A stretch of 64,000 bases of DNA from the NCBI RefSeq assembly GCF_011075055.1, contig NC_058145.1, positions 14,505,894-14,569,893 of the forward strand. The letters run 5' to 3'. The notes below the pieces were generated by a model, which had not been told where the DNA came from, ran no database searches, and worked only from the letters and a program-made list of their open reading frames with translations. A program made the position numbers and the translations under genes. The stretch is from Mangifera indica. Lineage: Eukaryota > Streptophyta > Magnoliopsida > Sapindales > Anacardiaceae. Of this stretch, positions 38,625 through 50,656 are shown one piece after another; position 1 is the first letter of the stretch, and each line of letters opens with the position of its first letter.

Positions 38625-39520
38625 TTTATTTTGCGGCCAAACGACTATTCCCCACCCAAGGTTTGATGCTTTCTCAAGTTTCCACCCTTTAACTATGGAA
38701 ATATCAAATACCCACCCATGACCAGTTAGATTTAACAAAACTCTAACAGCGGTAAATTTAATCTCATTTTTCCCCTTAAAAGTTTAAAAACTAACATTTT
38801 TTCCCTGAGCTAAGTTTGAAAAGATCGCATTCCCCCCCTAGGGTTTATTTCCAAACCCTTTCACTTTCTCCGATGCCATCACCGATCGTCGTCCCCTCCC
38901 TACAGTTTCTCTTTCACCTCTGGGCCCCCTCAACTCTTGCACTACACATCCGACGCAGAGAGAAGTCGTCTGGGAAGAGAAATCATCTTCCCAGATGACG
39001 AAGACGAGATCGATTGATCTCGTCTTCGTTGTCTGGGAAGACAATCGTCTTCCCAGAGGACGACGAGTCATTTCGTCTTCCCAGACGACGACGACCGAGA
39101 AGATGAAGAACTTCGTCTTCTCTGACGAAGTTCTTCATCTTCCACGGCTTCTTCGACTTCAATCGGGAATCCAAATGGGAGGAAAGAGATCATTGAAAAG
39201 AGAGGACGCTTCGGGAGGGAGAGGCCGTCGACAATGGAGTCGGAGATTTCAAAATGAAACCGTAGGGTAAAATTGTAATTTTTTTAAACTTAGGCTGGAG
39301 AAAAATTTTAGTTTTTAAAGTTTAGCGGGGCAAAATCGATTCTATTTTAGTTTATTTTTAATATTATAGAGAAAATAATGATTTTACCCTTACCACCGTT
39401 AGGATTTTGTTAAATCTAACCGATCATGGGTAGGTGTTTGGTGTTTCCATAGTTAAAGGGTGAAAACTTGAGAAAGCATCAAACCTTGGGTGGGAAATAG
39501 TCGTTTGGCCTTTATTTTGC
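38625..39520. mobile_element. Mutator-like non-autonomous element, copy 2, with 10-bp target duplication
   Basis: Element 38635-39510 starts GGCCAAACGACTATTCCCC and ends in inverse (GGGAAATAGTCGTTTGGCC). The perfect direct repeat TTTATTTTGC flanks it at 38625-38634 and 39511-39520. It aligns end to end with 10189-11039, including the inner palindrome field (38950-39150) of CTGGGAAGA/TCTTCCCAG words. No transposase frame. The 10-bp duplication and long terminal inverted repeats fit the Mutator superfamily; an autonomous partner elsewhere in the genome would have moved it. Confidence 0.9.
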
Positions 39521-39943
39521 ATATCTAAATTTACTTTTTAATTGTGTTCATTTATATAATCTAATAATGCATAAAACAATATATTTATAAAATGGTATTA
39601 TAATATTATTTAAAATAATAAAAGTTATATTAAAATATGGTCATAAAAACTTGAGCTAAAAAGCTAGGAAAAATTAATATTAAAAAATAAATTTAAAAAA
39701 GCCAACAAATCTTTTTTTTTTTTTCTAAAAAGGCCCTTGAAATAAGATTGGGTAAGAGAAATGTTTGGGCAATAAGTGGACCAAAATTTATCTTACTATT
39801 ATTTGAAGACAATATTAAATAAGTGGGAGAATTTTCAGGTATAATTTTAACAATTTATTTAATTTAAAAAAATTCATAAAATCCTTTGATTTAATTATTT
39901 AATATTTTTTATAAAATTTGAAAATTGTCGATATATTTTTTAT

Positions 39944-40069
39944 AACAATAAAATTATATATACAAATAATAATATATTATTTTATAATTAGATATTATTT
40001 ATTTTAATTTTTAATAATCTAATCATAAAATAATATATTATTATTTATGTATATAATATTATTTATCAA
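39944..40069. mobile_element. AT-rich hairpin MITE
   Basis: Left arm AATAAAATTATATATACAAA…AATATATTATTTTATAATTA and right arm TAATCATAAAATAATATATT…TATGTATATAATATTATTTA are inverse copies with a short centre near 40005. Its outer word AATAAAATTATATATACAAA resembles that at 37466. Confidence 0.6.
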
Positions 40070-40381
40070 TTCTATATAGTCCAAACAAAATGTTTTCTAA
40101 ATTCAACCAAAAAAATATATAATTATCATAAATGCATTTTAAATTAACTAAAAAAATATAAAAGAAAAAAATTCCGGATTTAACGTATGTAGTTAAAATT
40201 AAATGTAGTCAGTTTGAAATCCGGAAGTCCCGCTTTTGAAACAGCTATTAACGGTAAATTATATCAAATTTACTTTTATTAAATCTCTAGTAAAATTTCT
40301 TCATTGCTCATTATAAATTAATTCAGAATAAAAAACAACTCAAGCCCCCAATACAGAAGTCCTTTGTCATCAAAGCTTTAA

Positions 40382-40840
40382 ATGGACGGGCCGGCGGTGG
40401 TACAGTCACCGTCGATGGTCCAACGGCGGCAGCCTATCATAGCCCGAGAATACGGTAAAGTCAAGAAAAACCGAAAGTTTGCTGAGGTGGCCGGCGGGAC
40501 GGCTGCGGAGTGCGCAGTGGTGTGGTGTTGCTGCCCATGCGCGGTGGTGAATTTGGCGGTGCTGGTTGTGTGCAAGGTGCCGGCGGGGTTGTGCAAGAAG
40601 GCGTTGTGTAAGCAGAGGAAAAGACACCTTATTGCTAGGAGAAAGCAGGTCGGCGGGCTTTTGCTTGGGCCAACTGCCGGTTCATCATTGGATGAAATCC
40701 AAATGAAAGAGTTTTTAGGGGCGGCGATCACGGAGGAGAACGAGAATGTTCTTGATTTGGATAAGGAGATGTGGGAGCAGTTTCATGGAGCTGGATTCTG
40801 GAGGAGTCTCTCTCAAAAAGAGGTTTACCTTAAAAAATAA
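40382..40840 (+). CDS. Small Cys-cluster protein of unknown function (plant family)
   Basis: Intronless, 152 residues from MDGPAVVQSPSMVQRRQPII. The N-terminal third is basic (REYGKVKKNRKFAEVAGG). The centre, about residues 40-75, is hydrophobic with clustered cysteines (ECAVVWCCCPCAVVNLAVLV), followed by a basic stretch with more Cys (CKVPAGLCKKALCKQRKRH). The C-terminal third is acidic (ITEENENVLDLDKEMWEQF). The region is much richer in G+C than its surroundings. I recall similar short proteins in Arabidopsis (At3g11690 and At5g06380 type) with no assigned biochemical role. A membrane-associated or palmitoylated protein is a guess from the Cys cluster. No introns, and no partner gene close by. 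Confidence 0.8.
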   Translation: MDGPAVVQSPSMVQRRQPIIAREYGKVKKNRKFAEVAGGTAAECAVVWCCCPCAVVNLAVLVVCKVPAGLCKKALCKQRKRHLIARRKQVGGLLLGPTAGSSLDEIQMKEFLGAAITEENENVLDLDKEMWEQFHGAGFWRSLSQKEVYLKK

Positions 40841-41974
40841 CAATCTGGCAATTAGAAATTCAGTGATTTGGGGGATCATTTTACCATGTGGGTTTTGGAG
40901 GAAAATGAAATCGGATAAACTTCATGGTAATTTTCTACGTTTTACAGTTTAGGAACTGTAAATTTCTACGGTCATGATCGTAAATGTCTTGCAATTTTGC
41001 CCTCTCTTAGCCCCTTTTTGTTTGAAAATTGAGGGTTTGGGTTGTTGCATGGAAACATGAATTCCAGCACGAAGAAATTTCTGGGCTTCATTTTTATCAT
41101 CTTTTTTGCTCATCAATAAAACTATTAGACTGTGGCTATACATGAATATGACCAGTGGAGAATGTTATTAATTTGACATTGTGTTCCTGCAAATATGTAT
41201 CTTAAATTTCTCAATTTACATGTTACACTTTGAATCCAAACATCATGTTTAATACAGGAATTATTAACATTTTTACTAATTAGACCAATTAATTAATTTA
41301 TAAAATAATTAATTAAATATGCGTGAGATTACACCTTCATATGAGATAACAAATTTGTAATTTTTTAAGAAAAAAACCTTGACAGCAGTTGCTGGATTTT
41401 GGGTCTTGAAGATTAAATTCACTGATCTTTACCATACCACATAATTCTCCATTCACTAATCTATAACATCATTCAATTTACAATCCATGATACAAACCAT
41501 AGGTCTTCAAATATAGATTGATTTACAATCATCAACTGTTTTCTGGCTCAAATATAAGTGCCTTCGGTCCCAAAGGATTGTCCGTAGTTCGAATAAAAGC
41601 AAAGCTTCACACTACAGTGTGCCGGTATCTGGAAAAGGAATATCAAACTTACATTAAAGACTTCACCATAGTTTAGCATTTGCTTTCGACAAAAGGAACA
41701 TACGAGGACAGAGAGAAATAAGATTCAAACAAAAACAAAATCAGTTTTGGCAGATGATGTGTAACAATTAATACCAAGATTAATAAGTAAAATTTTAACC
41801 ATAAAAAAAATATCAATAAAAAGAAAGAATTACAATCAGAAGCAAACTAGTTGATATGTATTGAGATTTAGAATATGGTCAAGAAAAGATATATGCAATT
41901 ACCCAAATGGTGAAAATTTTTGAATTACCTTTTAGAATAAAATGGTTGTGCTGATGGTATTGTTGGAACTATTT
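40841..41974. other. Convergent intergenic region between the Cys-cluster gene and RHF2A
   Basis: The two genes point at each other, so this holds both 3' UTRs. AT-rich; no further gene seen. Confidence 0.5.
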
Positions 41975-44900
41975 TTAATCTGAACCAGAACTAGCAGCAC
42001 ATGAAGCTTGGCCCTTATTATTGCTCACAGGATTATTGACTGGACTTCCAGATATTTGAGGGTTGTTTGACTCAGCAATTGAGATATTTGGATTGTTTGA
42101 TTCACGAACTGGGCTATTTGGAGTGTTTGATGCAGAAGCAGTGTCAGTTCTACCATCGTCTCTGGTTTCTAGATGCCCCATCATGCGTGATACTGTAGCA
42201 ATTCCAGCACTAACCTCCCTTTTAACTCCGGAACCAAGGTCTGCCACTGTATTGTTGCGAGAAAAAAATCTTTCTTTCCACCCTCTTGTACTCTTTGAAA
42301 TAGACTCCTTGTACCTGAGGAGAAAATAAGGTGATCAAGTTTTCTTTGCACTCCACAAACATGAAGACAATTATCTGATTTAACCAAATCTTGTCAAAAA
42401 GTACAGAATGTATCAAGATGATTGATACCTCATTGAAACTGCATTAAATCGAGATTTAAGAGACTCTGAAAATGATTGGAACTCCGATGGTCCAGCTCTG
42501 TCTTGACTATTTGGGGAAGATTCATTAGGAGAGCTCCTAAAGGAAGAATATAAATGTATAATTGCAATGTGATACCAATTAAATAATTAAAAATATGTTA
42601 ACTGAATAATTAGGTTATGAACATATCTAATAACAGATGAAAGAATGGTGGAGACCTATCATTTAAGGTATTTCCATGCTGATTGGGAGAAAGAGTATTT
42701 GATCCAGATGGTGAAGCTGAACCATGGTCACCTTGAGCAGAAAGTAGTTGTACATTTGATCGTGAAGAATCTTCCCCTGCAGTTGGAGGAGACGAGGGAG
42801 CAGCTGTACGAGCTGGTTCACCTTCTCCTCTCTGAATAGGAGATGAAGAGACTGGATCAGCTGGAGTTGAATTAGGATGAGCTGAAAACACTAAGAACTG
42901 TGGACGACCATGAGCTGATGATCTATTCCTATGGCCTTCCCTTCTAGCAATGTGGCGTGCTCGCCCCATTGCAGCAGCTGCAGCCAAGTGTTGAATTATA
43001 CGCTCTTCAAGTTCAGCATCGTTCGCACCCACTGGTAACTGCATTAAAGGTAACAACATTGAAATAACACCACCTTTAACAATAAGACATATGTGCCATT
43101 ATTGACCAAAAAAAGCTTCCAAATAGCATAGGAATAGTACAAACATGCTGTAGCTCGAAATCTCCCAGAGTTGGATGATGAAATATGGTAGCATTTCTAG
43201 CTGTATTAAAACTAAAGCTTCTCTCTCGCTCTACAGCTTCAAGCAATTCCTGGCTGGCAGAATGAGCAAAATCATATATTCTGTTGACCTAAAGGTATAA
43301 GGTAGATCGATATGACAAAGAAAACAAGGAATGGAAATCAAACCTGGTAGGATCCTTCAGGCTTATAGGTTGCCAACACATGGGGCACTGGGAACTTCTC
43401 TGACACCTACAAAATTGAAATAATATCCAAAACTCATGTCAAATATCTGTTTCAAATGTCGAGGGACCCAATATGTAGACCTGCTATAAGCTTTTGACCA
43501 GATTATCTTCTAACAGCGAAAAGAGATGAGAGCTAAGCTAAAAGCACTGAATGGCCTTAACTTACATGAGAGTAACCACAAAGCAACACTCTGATAGATT
43601 GAATCATCATTAGCCAAAGAATATTAAAGGGAATACATTTATAAAATTCAAAAAATCCAAAACTGACAAATTCTAGAGCAAGGCTCACATTTATTCCGCA
43701 TTAACAGTGTCACATGGCATGAGGAAGATTTAACTTGGAGCTTGCATAATACAGAGATTGAAGATGAAGTAGATTTGAATGTTTTCAAAAGAGAAATTGT
43801 CTACTGCAAGCACTCATAAGGTATGACCAACAATGGAAGAACACAAGTGACTCATAAGTTAGTTTTAAATATATGTTTTCATAGTAGTCTCAACAGCAAA
43901 CCAACAATTTCAATTTCAATCCAAATTCATAGTTAACCTACTATCCCTATTTTATAAAGCTGTAACCTCTCATCTGAGACATTCAACCATCAACATGAGA
44001 AACATATACAATATTAATTTCACAAGAGCGCATCACATCCAACCAAAGAACCTAACAATAGATCACAGCAAACTAGCATGATTTCCCATGTAAAACAATA
44101 TAATCTTGAAGCTACTTGATTCCATTTCAATTACTTTAGCCTGAAAACTTATACGGCAATCTATCATCTTTTGTGACTTTCAAAGCTTCCTATGTTTACA
44201 AAACTCATAAGGTAGACATTTACTTCAATTTAGCACCAAAATTAATTTAATTTCTATCCTTGAATGATAAAGTGGAGCTTTTATGAAAATCAAAGGGGGC
44301 TAAAGTGATTTTGATGGCATTAGTCACATCTTGGTCATGTGCAAAAGATTATTAGGACATATATATAGACTTCTCTAGTTTGTAAACCAAATCTAGTCAA
44401 GTATTGAGCAGATTTAATAAAAACATTCGGCTATATAATACCAAGAAGACTACAAGTCAATTGAACATTTAAGTTAAATGCAAAGTGCTAGAAAATCTTT
44501 ATTGCACGTTCATATGCCTCATGGTTAACAAAGGTGATAGAATGGTGAACTAAACTGATACCAACTTCCAAGTAATGCACACATGATTTGGCTATCAGAG
44601 CTCAATTGTTCATCCACATTGACATATTAATTAAATCAGCTATATGTAACACTACACACTTGTAAGATAAATCCTCAATATTGCAATGATTTAATGTCAT
44701 AAAAATTATTCCCATAAAGAGATCCTTATATTGTTCAGAAATCTAACTTGCCCTAAATAATTTGTGATTCCAAAAACCAAGACACTGTCAAATAGCTACT
44801 GAAAGTTATTCTCTGCTTCTAAGTATGAATCAATATTTTGGGATCATTCATTAGGGCATGCAATTTTTATAAGACATATGCGTATTTTATTATTTTGACT

Positions 44901-45243
44901 CAAGCCTCTATTTGATATAACCTAATGAATACATCAAGAAGAATAATAAATCCCCCAAACTGAAATTATAGTATATACCATTCAAGAATGCACTGAAGAT
45001 GGAACTCATGCTTGCAACTAGTCACCTGCATATAAAAAAGCCAACACTTTCAAAATCATGTAGAAATAACAAGTCAAAAGAACACATCATCAACACTGAA
45101 TTACAAAATACCGTAGAAGGTTCAGTCTCAGAAAAGGATTCCAGACATATACTGCAAGAATCATCACACGCCTCTTGGATGCCCCCTTCTACAAAAGCAG
45201 CAGCCGACGTCAAATGAGCCTCAGAGTGCGAGCTTTCATCCAT
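41975..45243 (-). CDS. RHF2A: RING-H2 E3 ubiquitin ligase RHF2A
   Basis: E3 ubiquitin ligase; in Arabidopsis RHF1A and RHF2A act redundantly in gametogenesis by promoting degradation of the CDK inhibitor ICK4/KRP6. Exons on the minus strand: 45112-45243, 44979-45025, 43344-43406, 43145-43253, 42656-43038, 42429-42536, 41975-42314; 393 residues (family about 375). The RING-H2 finger is complete: CSIC (30-33), CKHEFHLQC (48-56) and CPMC (67-70). It is followed by the conserved RHF2A stretch FELQHLPVGANDAELEERII, a long Ser/Pro/Asn-rich middle, and a conserved C-terminal block (DRAGPSEFQSFSESLKSRF, VKREVSAGIATVSRMM). The C terminus has repeated SNNP motifs (ESNNPNIS, ESNNPQIS). The start codon follows an apparent 5' UTR intron acceptor. 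Intron 2 is 1.57 kb with nothing recognised inside. Confidence 0.95.
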
Positions 45244-45408
45244 CCTATACAAAACATGAAGCCCAAAAATTCAGATTCCAAACCAAAAAAAGAACAAATA
45301 CCGAAACATACAGTGATTTCAGCAAAACTAATTAATAAAAATTTAAAACAAGTATCGAATTCGTTCATTCGCCGATTACAAATGACCGAAATGAAATAGA
45401 ATTTACCC
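45244..45408 (-). other. Probable 5' UTR intron of RHF2A
   Basis: On the minus strand a donor ACGG/GTAAAT at 45407-45406 and an acceptor TTTGTATAG at about 45245 lie just before the start codon at 45243. A leader exon would then lie upstream of 45407. Inferred from splice signals only. Confidence 0.5.
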
Positions 45409-47346
45409 GTGGAGTGAGGATGTGGGAGTGTTGAGTTGGATTGGGCAACCCTAAAGTTTAGATTTAGGGTAAAATTTTTAACTTGGTAGCAACGGTGATG
45501 ACTTTTGACAAGAAGAGAGAGAAAAGACTAAGCTGAGTCTTCTTGTCGTTGGAAACTGACACGTGGCAAAGCGTGTTGATGATTGAAATATCTGTCGTGT
45601 TCTGAGGAGTCTAATCGTGCTTTAAAGTTGGCCACTGCCTGCAGTCTCCATACGTTAAATAATAATAAATTATATTATTAATAATAGATAAAATTATATT
45701 GAATGACTCATCTTTGCCCCTGAGGAATAATGGCACGAGTGGCGACGAATGGTTTATACAAAGAATTTAAATAATATCAGAGTTTTGATTAATCTAATTA
45801 AGTGATTATAACTCAATTATTATATAATATTTTTAAGATAAATTATATATTAATAAAATACGAGAGATATTGAATCTATATGTTTCTCATGAGATATTAA
45901 ATTATACATCAATATTTTTAAGTTTCTCGTGAGATTAGTCTTCAATCTCTTCTTAAGTTTTCTCTTTTCTGTTTTTTTCTTTTTTGCCTTGTGAAAAATT
46001 CTTTCCTAAATTGTGTTCTTCATCCTATTCGTTTTCTTCATAAGAAAGTTGTATGATTGATTAGAAAATAGTGACAAAGTATTTGAGACTTGAACTGTAA
46101 ATTCTGTGCCATTGTTGTAATAGTCTAGAATGATCATTTATGCTTGTTTTTGTCTTGTATTTTCCTGCATACATTTCAGAAATTTCCTAATTTTGTATCC
46201 ATTATATTATTTCAATTATGCTGCTTGATTGACTTGAAATGTCCATAAAAATTAACACTTCTGGAAAGTTTTGAATTTTCCAAGAAAAGTCTTGGTAAAT
46301 TCTCATCTTCTTTTTTCCTCAATCCTCTCAACCAAGCAATTTTGTTTGCCAATTTGTATCTTCAAAAACAATTGAGGTGTCATCAAGATTGAGTTAAAAC
46401 AAAAACAGAAGCGAGGATTTCTCATCATCCTCCTGGTTGGAGTTGAAATGAAAATGGAAAAAATCTTCTAAACGACGAGAGCGAGACAAGAAAAGAATTC
46501 GTTAATTCTTGTCTTGTTTTCAATTTATCTCAATCAAAAGGATTAAAATTTGTATCTTAAAAAAGGAATTGAGGGTGAGAAAATTATTTAAAACAAAAGG
46601 AAAAAATTTCAATCTCAACCTCCTGGATGTCATCTCTACTCTTGAAGGCAGCATGGAAATTTTAGAAAAATAAAATTAATAGAATGTAATTGGTAATTTT
46701 GATTAAAAATGGAATAAGCCGAGCCGAGCTTGACTCGCAGCCAGCTCGGGCTCGGCTCGGTTTATTTATGGCTGGCTCGAGTTCGGTTCGACTCGTTTTT
46801 CATATTAAAACGACATCGTTTTGTATAAAAAAATTTTAAAAAAAATCTACCGAACCAGCTCGAGCTTGATCGAGCCGAGCAGAGCCCGGCTCGTTTCGGG
46901 CTCGAACCGAGTCGAGGCGAGCTCGAGTTCAAGCTAGCTCGGTTCGAGTCCAGCCTTAATTTAGATGTTTGATATTAAATTAAAACACTTTTACTTTACC
47001 TGAGTTGAGAAGAGGTTTCCCTTAACCTTGGGTGGATTGGCTGCTATTGATCAATAGAGAGCAATAGAGATAAGAGTTTGGTTTTTATATTAATAATTTG
47101 TTTATTTATTTATTTATATTTATTATATTCTTAATCAGTTTTAGAATTGTCTTATTCGTAATTGATAAGGATAATATAGAAGTTTCTAGTGTTATTTACT
47201 GAAAAGGATTTTAATATATAATAATAAGTCAAATTTAAAAAAAAAAATGATAGGAATATCTTCAAAATTTCAGCACTTTAAAAAATTAAAAAAAAAAAAC
47301 CCTATTGGAAAATGCTAAAATTAACTGGTAATGTAACTCAAATGGT
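45409..47346. other. RHF2A promoter region and intergenic DNA
   Basis: Includes the RHF2A leader and promoter (telo-box-like ACCCTAAA near 45449), AT-rich DNA, and the CGAGC-rich repeat listed separately. No other gene supported. Confidence 0.5.
46716..46956. repeat. CGAGC/GCTCG-rich inverted repeat element
   Basis: Two GC-rich arms (46716-46800 and 46851-46956), made of GAGCCGAGC, GGCTCGGCTCGG, CTCGAGTTCGGTTCG and their inverses, surround an AT-rich centre holding AAAACGACATCGTTTT. The arms can pair with each other. The type is common in plant genomes as an unclassified dispersed repeat; no coding content. Confidence 0.6.
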
Positions 47347-47385
47347 GAAGTTCTCATATTATAAAATTTATAATATGAGAACTTC
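47347..47385. repeat. 39-bp near-perfect palindrome
   Basis: GAAGTTCTCATATTATAAA and its exact inverse flank a single central base. Both arms are 19 bases with no mismatch. Confidence 0.9.
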
Positions 47386-47819
47386 AAGTTTCACTAGAAT
47401 AAAAGAGGACTCCTCTGATAGATTTATTTAACTCCAGCTGCAAAATGGAAAAATCCAATGGCCTATTCCTGTTCTTAAATTTTCATCACAAGGGCATTAT
47501 CAGAGCAGTGGTCAGCTGGAAAACTAATTAATTTGTCATCTAAGAATGTTTATCAACATATAATTACTAAGTCCTCACCTTTAACACAATTCAACTTATT
47601 TATGGGCATGAACCATGAAAATTTAAACACTTCTATCAATTTGCTTCATGAAAACATTAAAATGATTAACACTCCTTCAAACCCAAATATGCAAAATTCC
47701 AACATCAACCAGAGCCTGCATAAGTAAATCAACCATTACATTTTGAACATGGAGGCACTTATCTCTTATTCTAGAAAGGGAAACAAAGTTTCTGCACTAC
47801 TTTCATATGCAGATGATAT
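47386..47819. other. SDH6 3' flank
   Basis: Downstream of the minus-strand SDH6 stop codon. A 64-codon Asn/His-rich open frame on the plus strand (47533-47727) has no support as a gene. Confidence 0.4.
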
Positions 47820-50656
47820 TTATGCCCTTCCCTGAGCCTTTCTTTCCAACCATTCCATAAACTTGCCCTGTGCAGCCGCAGTGTCCAACCTGTAAAGTTG
47901 AAACCAGTGATTGGCAACTTCATGCCCAAATGTCCAACCAAAAACAGCTCCAGCTGCTAAGGCCAATCCAGTACCTGTTAAATAGAATACAGGTGAGAAA
48001 CTAACACAGATTACCTTTGTCGAAACCAATAACCACACTTGTGTTATACTAACCATGAATTATATTGATTAAAACATAGCTAATGAAGAATCTAAAATAA
48101 AATACTGAAAAAAAAAAACAATGGCATCTAATCAAGCAACATCATTATGTTGGTTTTAAACATTTTCCACCAAACTAGAGTTGCAGCTGATACTATATGT
48201 CAATGACCAGGAGAAGGAATGAGTTGGTCCAAACAAATTGTATAGGTAAGAAAGAAAAAGTTTGTCATGTGCATATGAAGAGAAGTTTTACCGTGCACCA
48301 ACTTAAAATATAAATTGGAATGAATAACATCTTTAGAACAACAATAAAACTATATACACCCAGTTTTGAGTATCCAATTAGATACCTAGATAATGTATCA
48401 TCATGTGATTCAATAATTTTAAATTAAAGATAAAGTAACACTCAATCACATAATACACATCATCTAAGTACCCAATTAAATACTCTAAACTAGGTACACA
48501 TAACATTGCTTCTAGAACAAACACCTGTTTTTGTATCAGGAAAAGATAATTCCAAAACATTACATTCTATAAGCTTTGCTTCCACAACTGCAAGAGATTA
48601 GAGACAGATGCAACAGTAACATTCCCATTACAGCCTATTAAGTGGCCCTTCTTCCATTAGTTTTAAACTAATGCCTGTCAAATTGAATAATGATTTTGTT
48701 ACCAAAAAATTAAAGCTGCCCTTGGCTGTTAGTGAACCCAAAGCCTAGGGACTATAATGCTTTTGATCCTTGTATACTCTTTACAAGTGAAAATTCAGAA
48801 GGGAATACCAGATAGAAACAACATAAACCAAAACTAGTAAACCTTTAAGGTGTAATTATATCCTCTTCTTCCAAATTAGCAGGTGTATTTCAGTATGAAA
48901 AGTTTTAATAGCTACCATACAGATCAGATAGTAGATTACCATGTACACTCTTTGAATATTTCCATGAAATACCAGCAGTCGATGCTGCTCCAAGAATACT
49001 TCCAGTGATAGCAAAGTTCACCGCTTCCCTAGTAGTCTTCAACTGCAAAAGAAAATGCTTAAGCATTTAATAGCCCCTCAAAAAAATGATGCAGTAATTA
49101 TTCACAAGAACCATCAAAACATAATTAATATTGTAGCCATCAAAATCACCCTTCGGGAGCAGTCATCTGACAGGGCATGTACTAAGGAATAACTCAAACA
49201 AGTAAATCAATACAACTATAATCTAATATCACCAGCACAGTCAAAGAGAAAGATTAATGATGAGGCTTCATCATAGTTAGAGAGCTATTTCATTTATGGA
49301 TGGAATGGGAAATATGAGTTTTCATAGCTGATTTATCTCCAATGAAATGCAATATATTTAACAAAAATACTCAGAGAATGCAAATTATAACAATAAATGA
49401 TCTTCTTAATCCATCAGCTGCAAATTCATATTAAATTAAGCAAGCAGGAGAACCAGAGCTAAAAGGGGCCAGAGATGGCCAGGAAAAGCAACACAACATA
49501 ATTGTTTGGTAAAAATGACTAATGCAAGATGCATATACAAGCAGAGCATTCTTCTTGCTTGATGAAATATAGATTCCATCTGATACACACCCTGCCCCAG
49601 CACAAATCAAGGTTGCTAGAGAAGATTGATCTTATAGAAAGTGTTAAATACAGTAGCCATTGCAAGAGGTTCTACTGACACATTTCAGACAGTACTCCAC
49701 CAATACTTCACTTCACATGCTGCAGGCTAATAACTCAATTTACTAGCTTAAACAGTAAGATAACTAATTGGGTAAACTAGACTCTTTTAATTTCTTAGGG
49801 AGCAAACACAACCCCATTCCTTCAATCAGCTATGCAACTCGAAAAATTTTCTACTTCAAAAGGATTGATATGGAAAATTAGACTCTTGCTTTTCCATCTC
49901 TGTCAATGGAGTTTCACCAAGACAAATCCAACCAAATTGTCTGGTATCATTGTCAAGAGAACAAAACAAAATACATATATATATAATTTAGTACCAACAA
50001 AGAGAATAAATTTAGCTATAGTTGAATACAAACTATCTAGTTCACATTCATTTACTCTCCAAAATCCAGTTGACTCTTTAAGAGAAAACCCCCTTAAAAT
50101 CACAACTAGAACTTAACATCTTCCAATCAAATTATGAAGTGGTGATAAACAAAATCAATCGGAGTTATTTATTACACTCAATTCATCAAAATCACTTATC
50201 AAAAACTAAAATCGAATCAAAAAATAACACTCCACAAACAAAACAAAAATTCCCATCAAATAAATAAACTAAAAAGAAAATCAACACTCCGTCAAACAGT
50301 AGTTCCCAAACGAGCAGAAATGTAACCAGGTCCTCATCCAAAAGCAACGAAATAGATCCACAAAGCTTAAAATACAACCACAATTTAAGATTAAAATCAA
50401 ATTGACAAATCTAACTAATCTTATAAACACGTGCTAAAAAGAAGCCAAACAAAACGGAAACAAGAGAGAATAAGGTGAAGAAGAACATTACAGTGGGGCC
50501 ATGAACGGGATCGGAGGCGATGAATTCGTTGACGTCAGAAGATGACCAAGAAGGAAGAGGCTTATCAGGCTTGATGAATCTAGAATAGTTCTGAAGAAAC
50601 GAAAACCTTTGTCCCACGAACTCTTTGAAAAATGATTGCTCTCCTGATTCTCCCAT
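47820..50656 (-). CDS. SDH6: Succinate dehydrogenase subunit 6 (plant complex II accessory subunit)
   Basis: Plant-specific subunit of mitochondrial complex II (succinate:ubiquinone oxidoreductase), probably part of its inner-membrane anchor. Three exons on the minus strand: 50492-50656, 48940-49042, 47820-47974; 140 residues. It starts MGESGEQSFFKEFVGQRFSF, with no typical cleavable presequence. The conserved central motif is DVNEFIASDPVHGP. Two hydrophobic segments follow, at about residues 62-83 (AVNFAITGSILGAASTAGIS) and 93-108 (GLALAAGAVFGWTFGHEV). The conserved end is QLYRLDTAAAQGKFMEWLER. Intron 1 is about 1.45 kb. Intron 2 (47975-48939) carries a hairpin MITE. The name rests on memory of the Arabidopsis SDH6 protein (At1g08480). 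Confidence 0.85.
48345..48502. mobile_element. AT-rich hairpin MITE in SDH6 intron 2
   Basis: The left arm CAGTTTTGAGTATCCAATTA and the next words (GATACCTAGATAATGTATC) are inverse to the right arm (ATCTAAGTACCCAATTAAAT, ACTCTAAACTAGGTAC). The centre, near 48425, is TTTTAAATTAAAGATAAAGT. It matches the element at 37317 in layout and in words such as ACTCAATCACATAAT. Confidence 0.7.

Noticed and set aside
46716..46956. CGAGC-rich block as a CpG-island promoter
   Set aside because: Its two arms are inverse copies and no gene begins beside it, so a dispersed repeat is the simpler reading.
47533..47727. Asn/His-rich 64-codon open frame downstream of SDH6
   Set aside because: Composition reflects AT-rich DNA. 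A retroelement gag fragment was considered, but no diagnostic motif is present.
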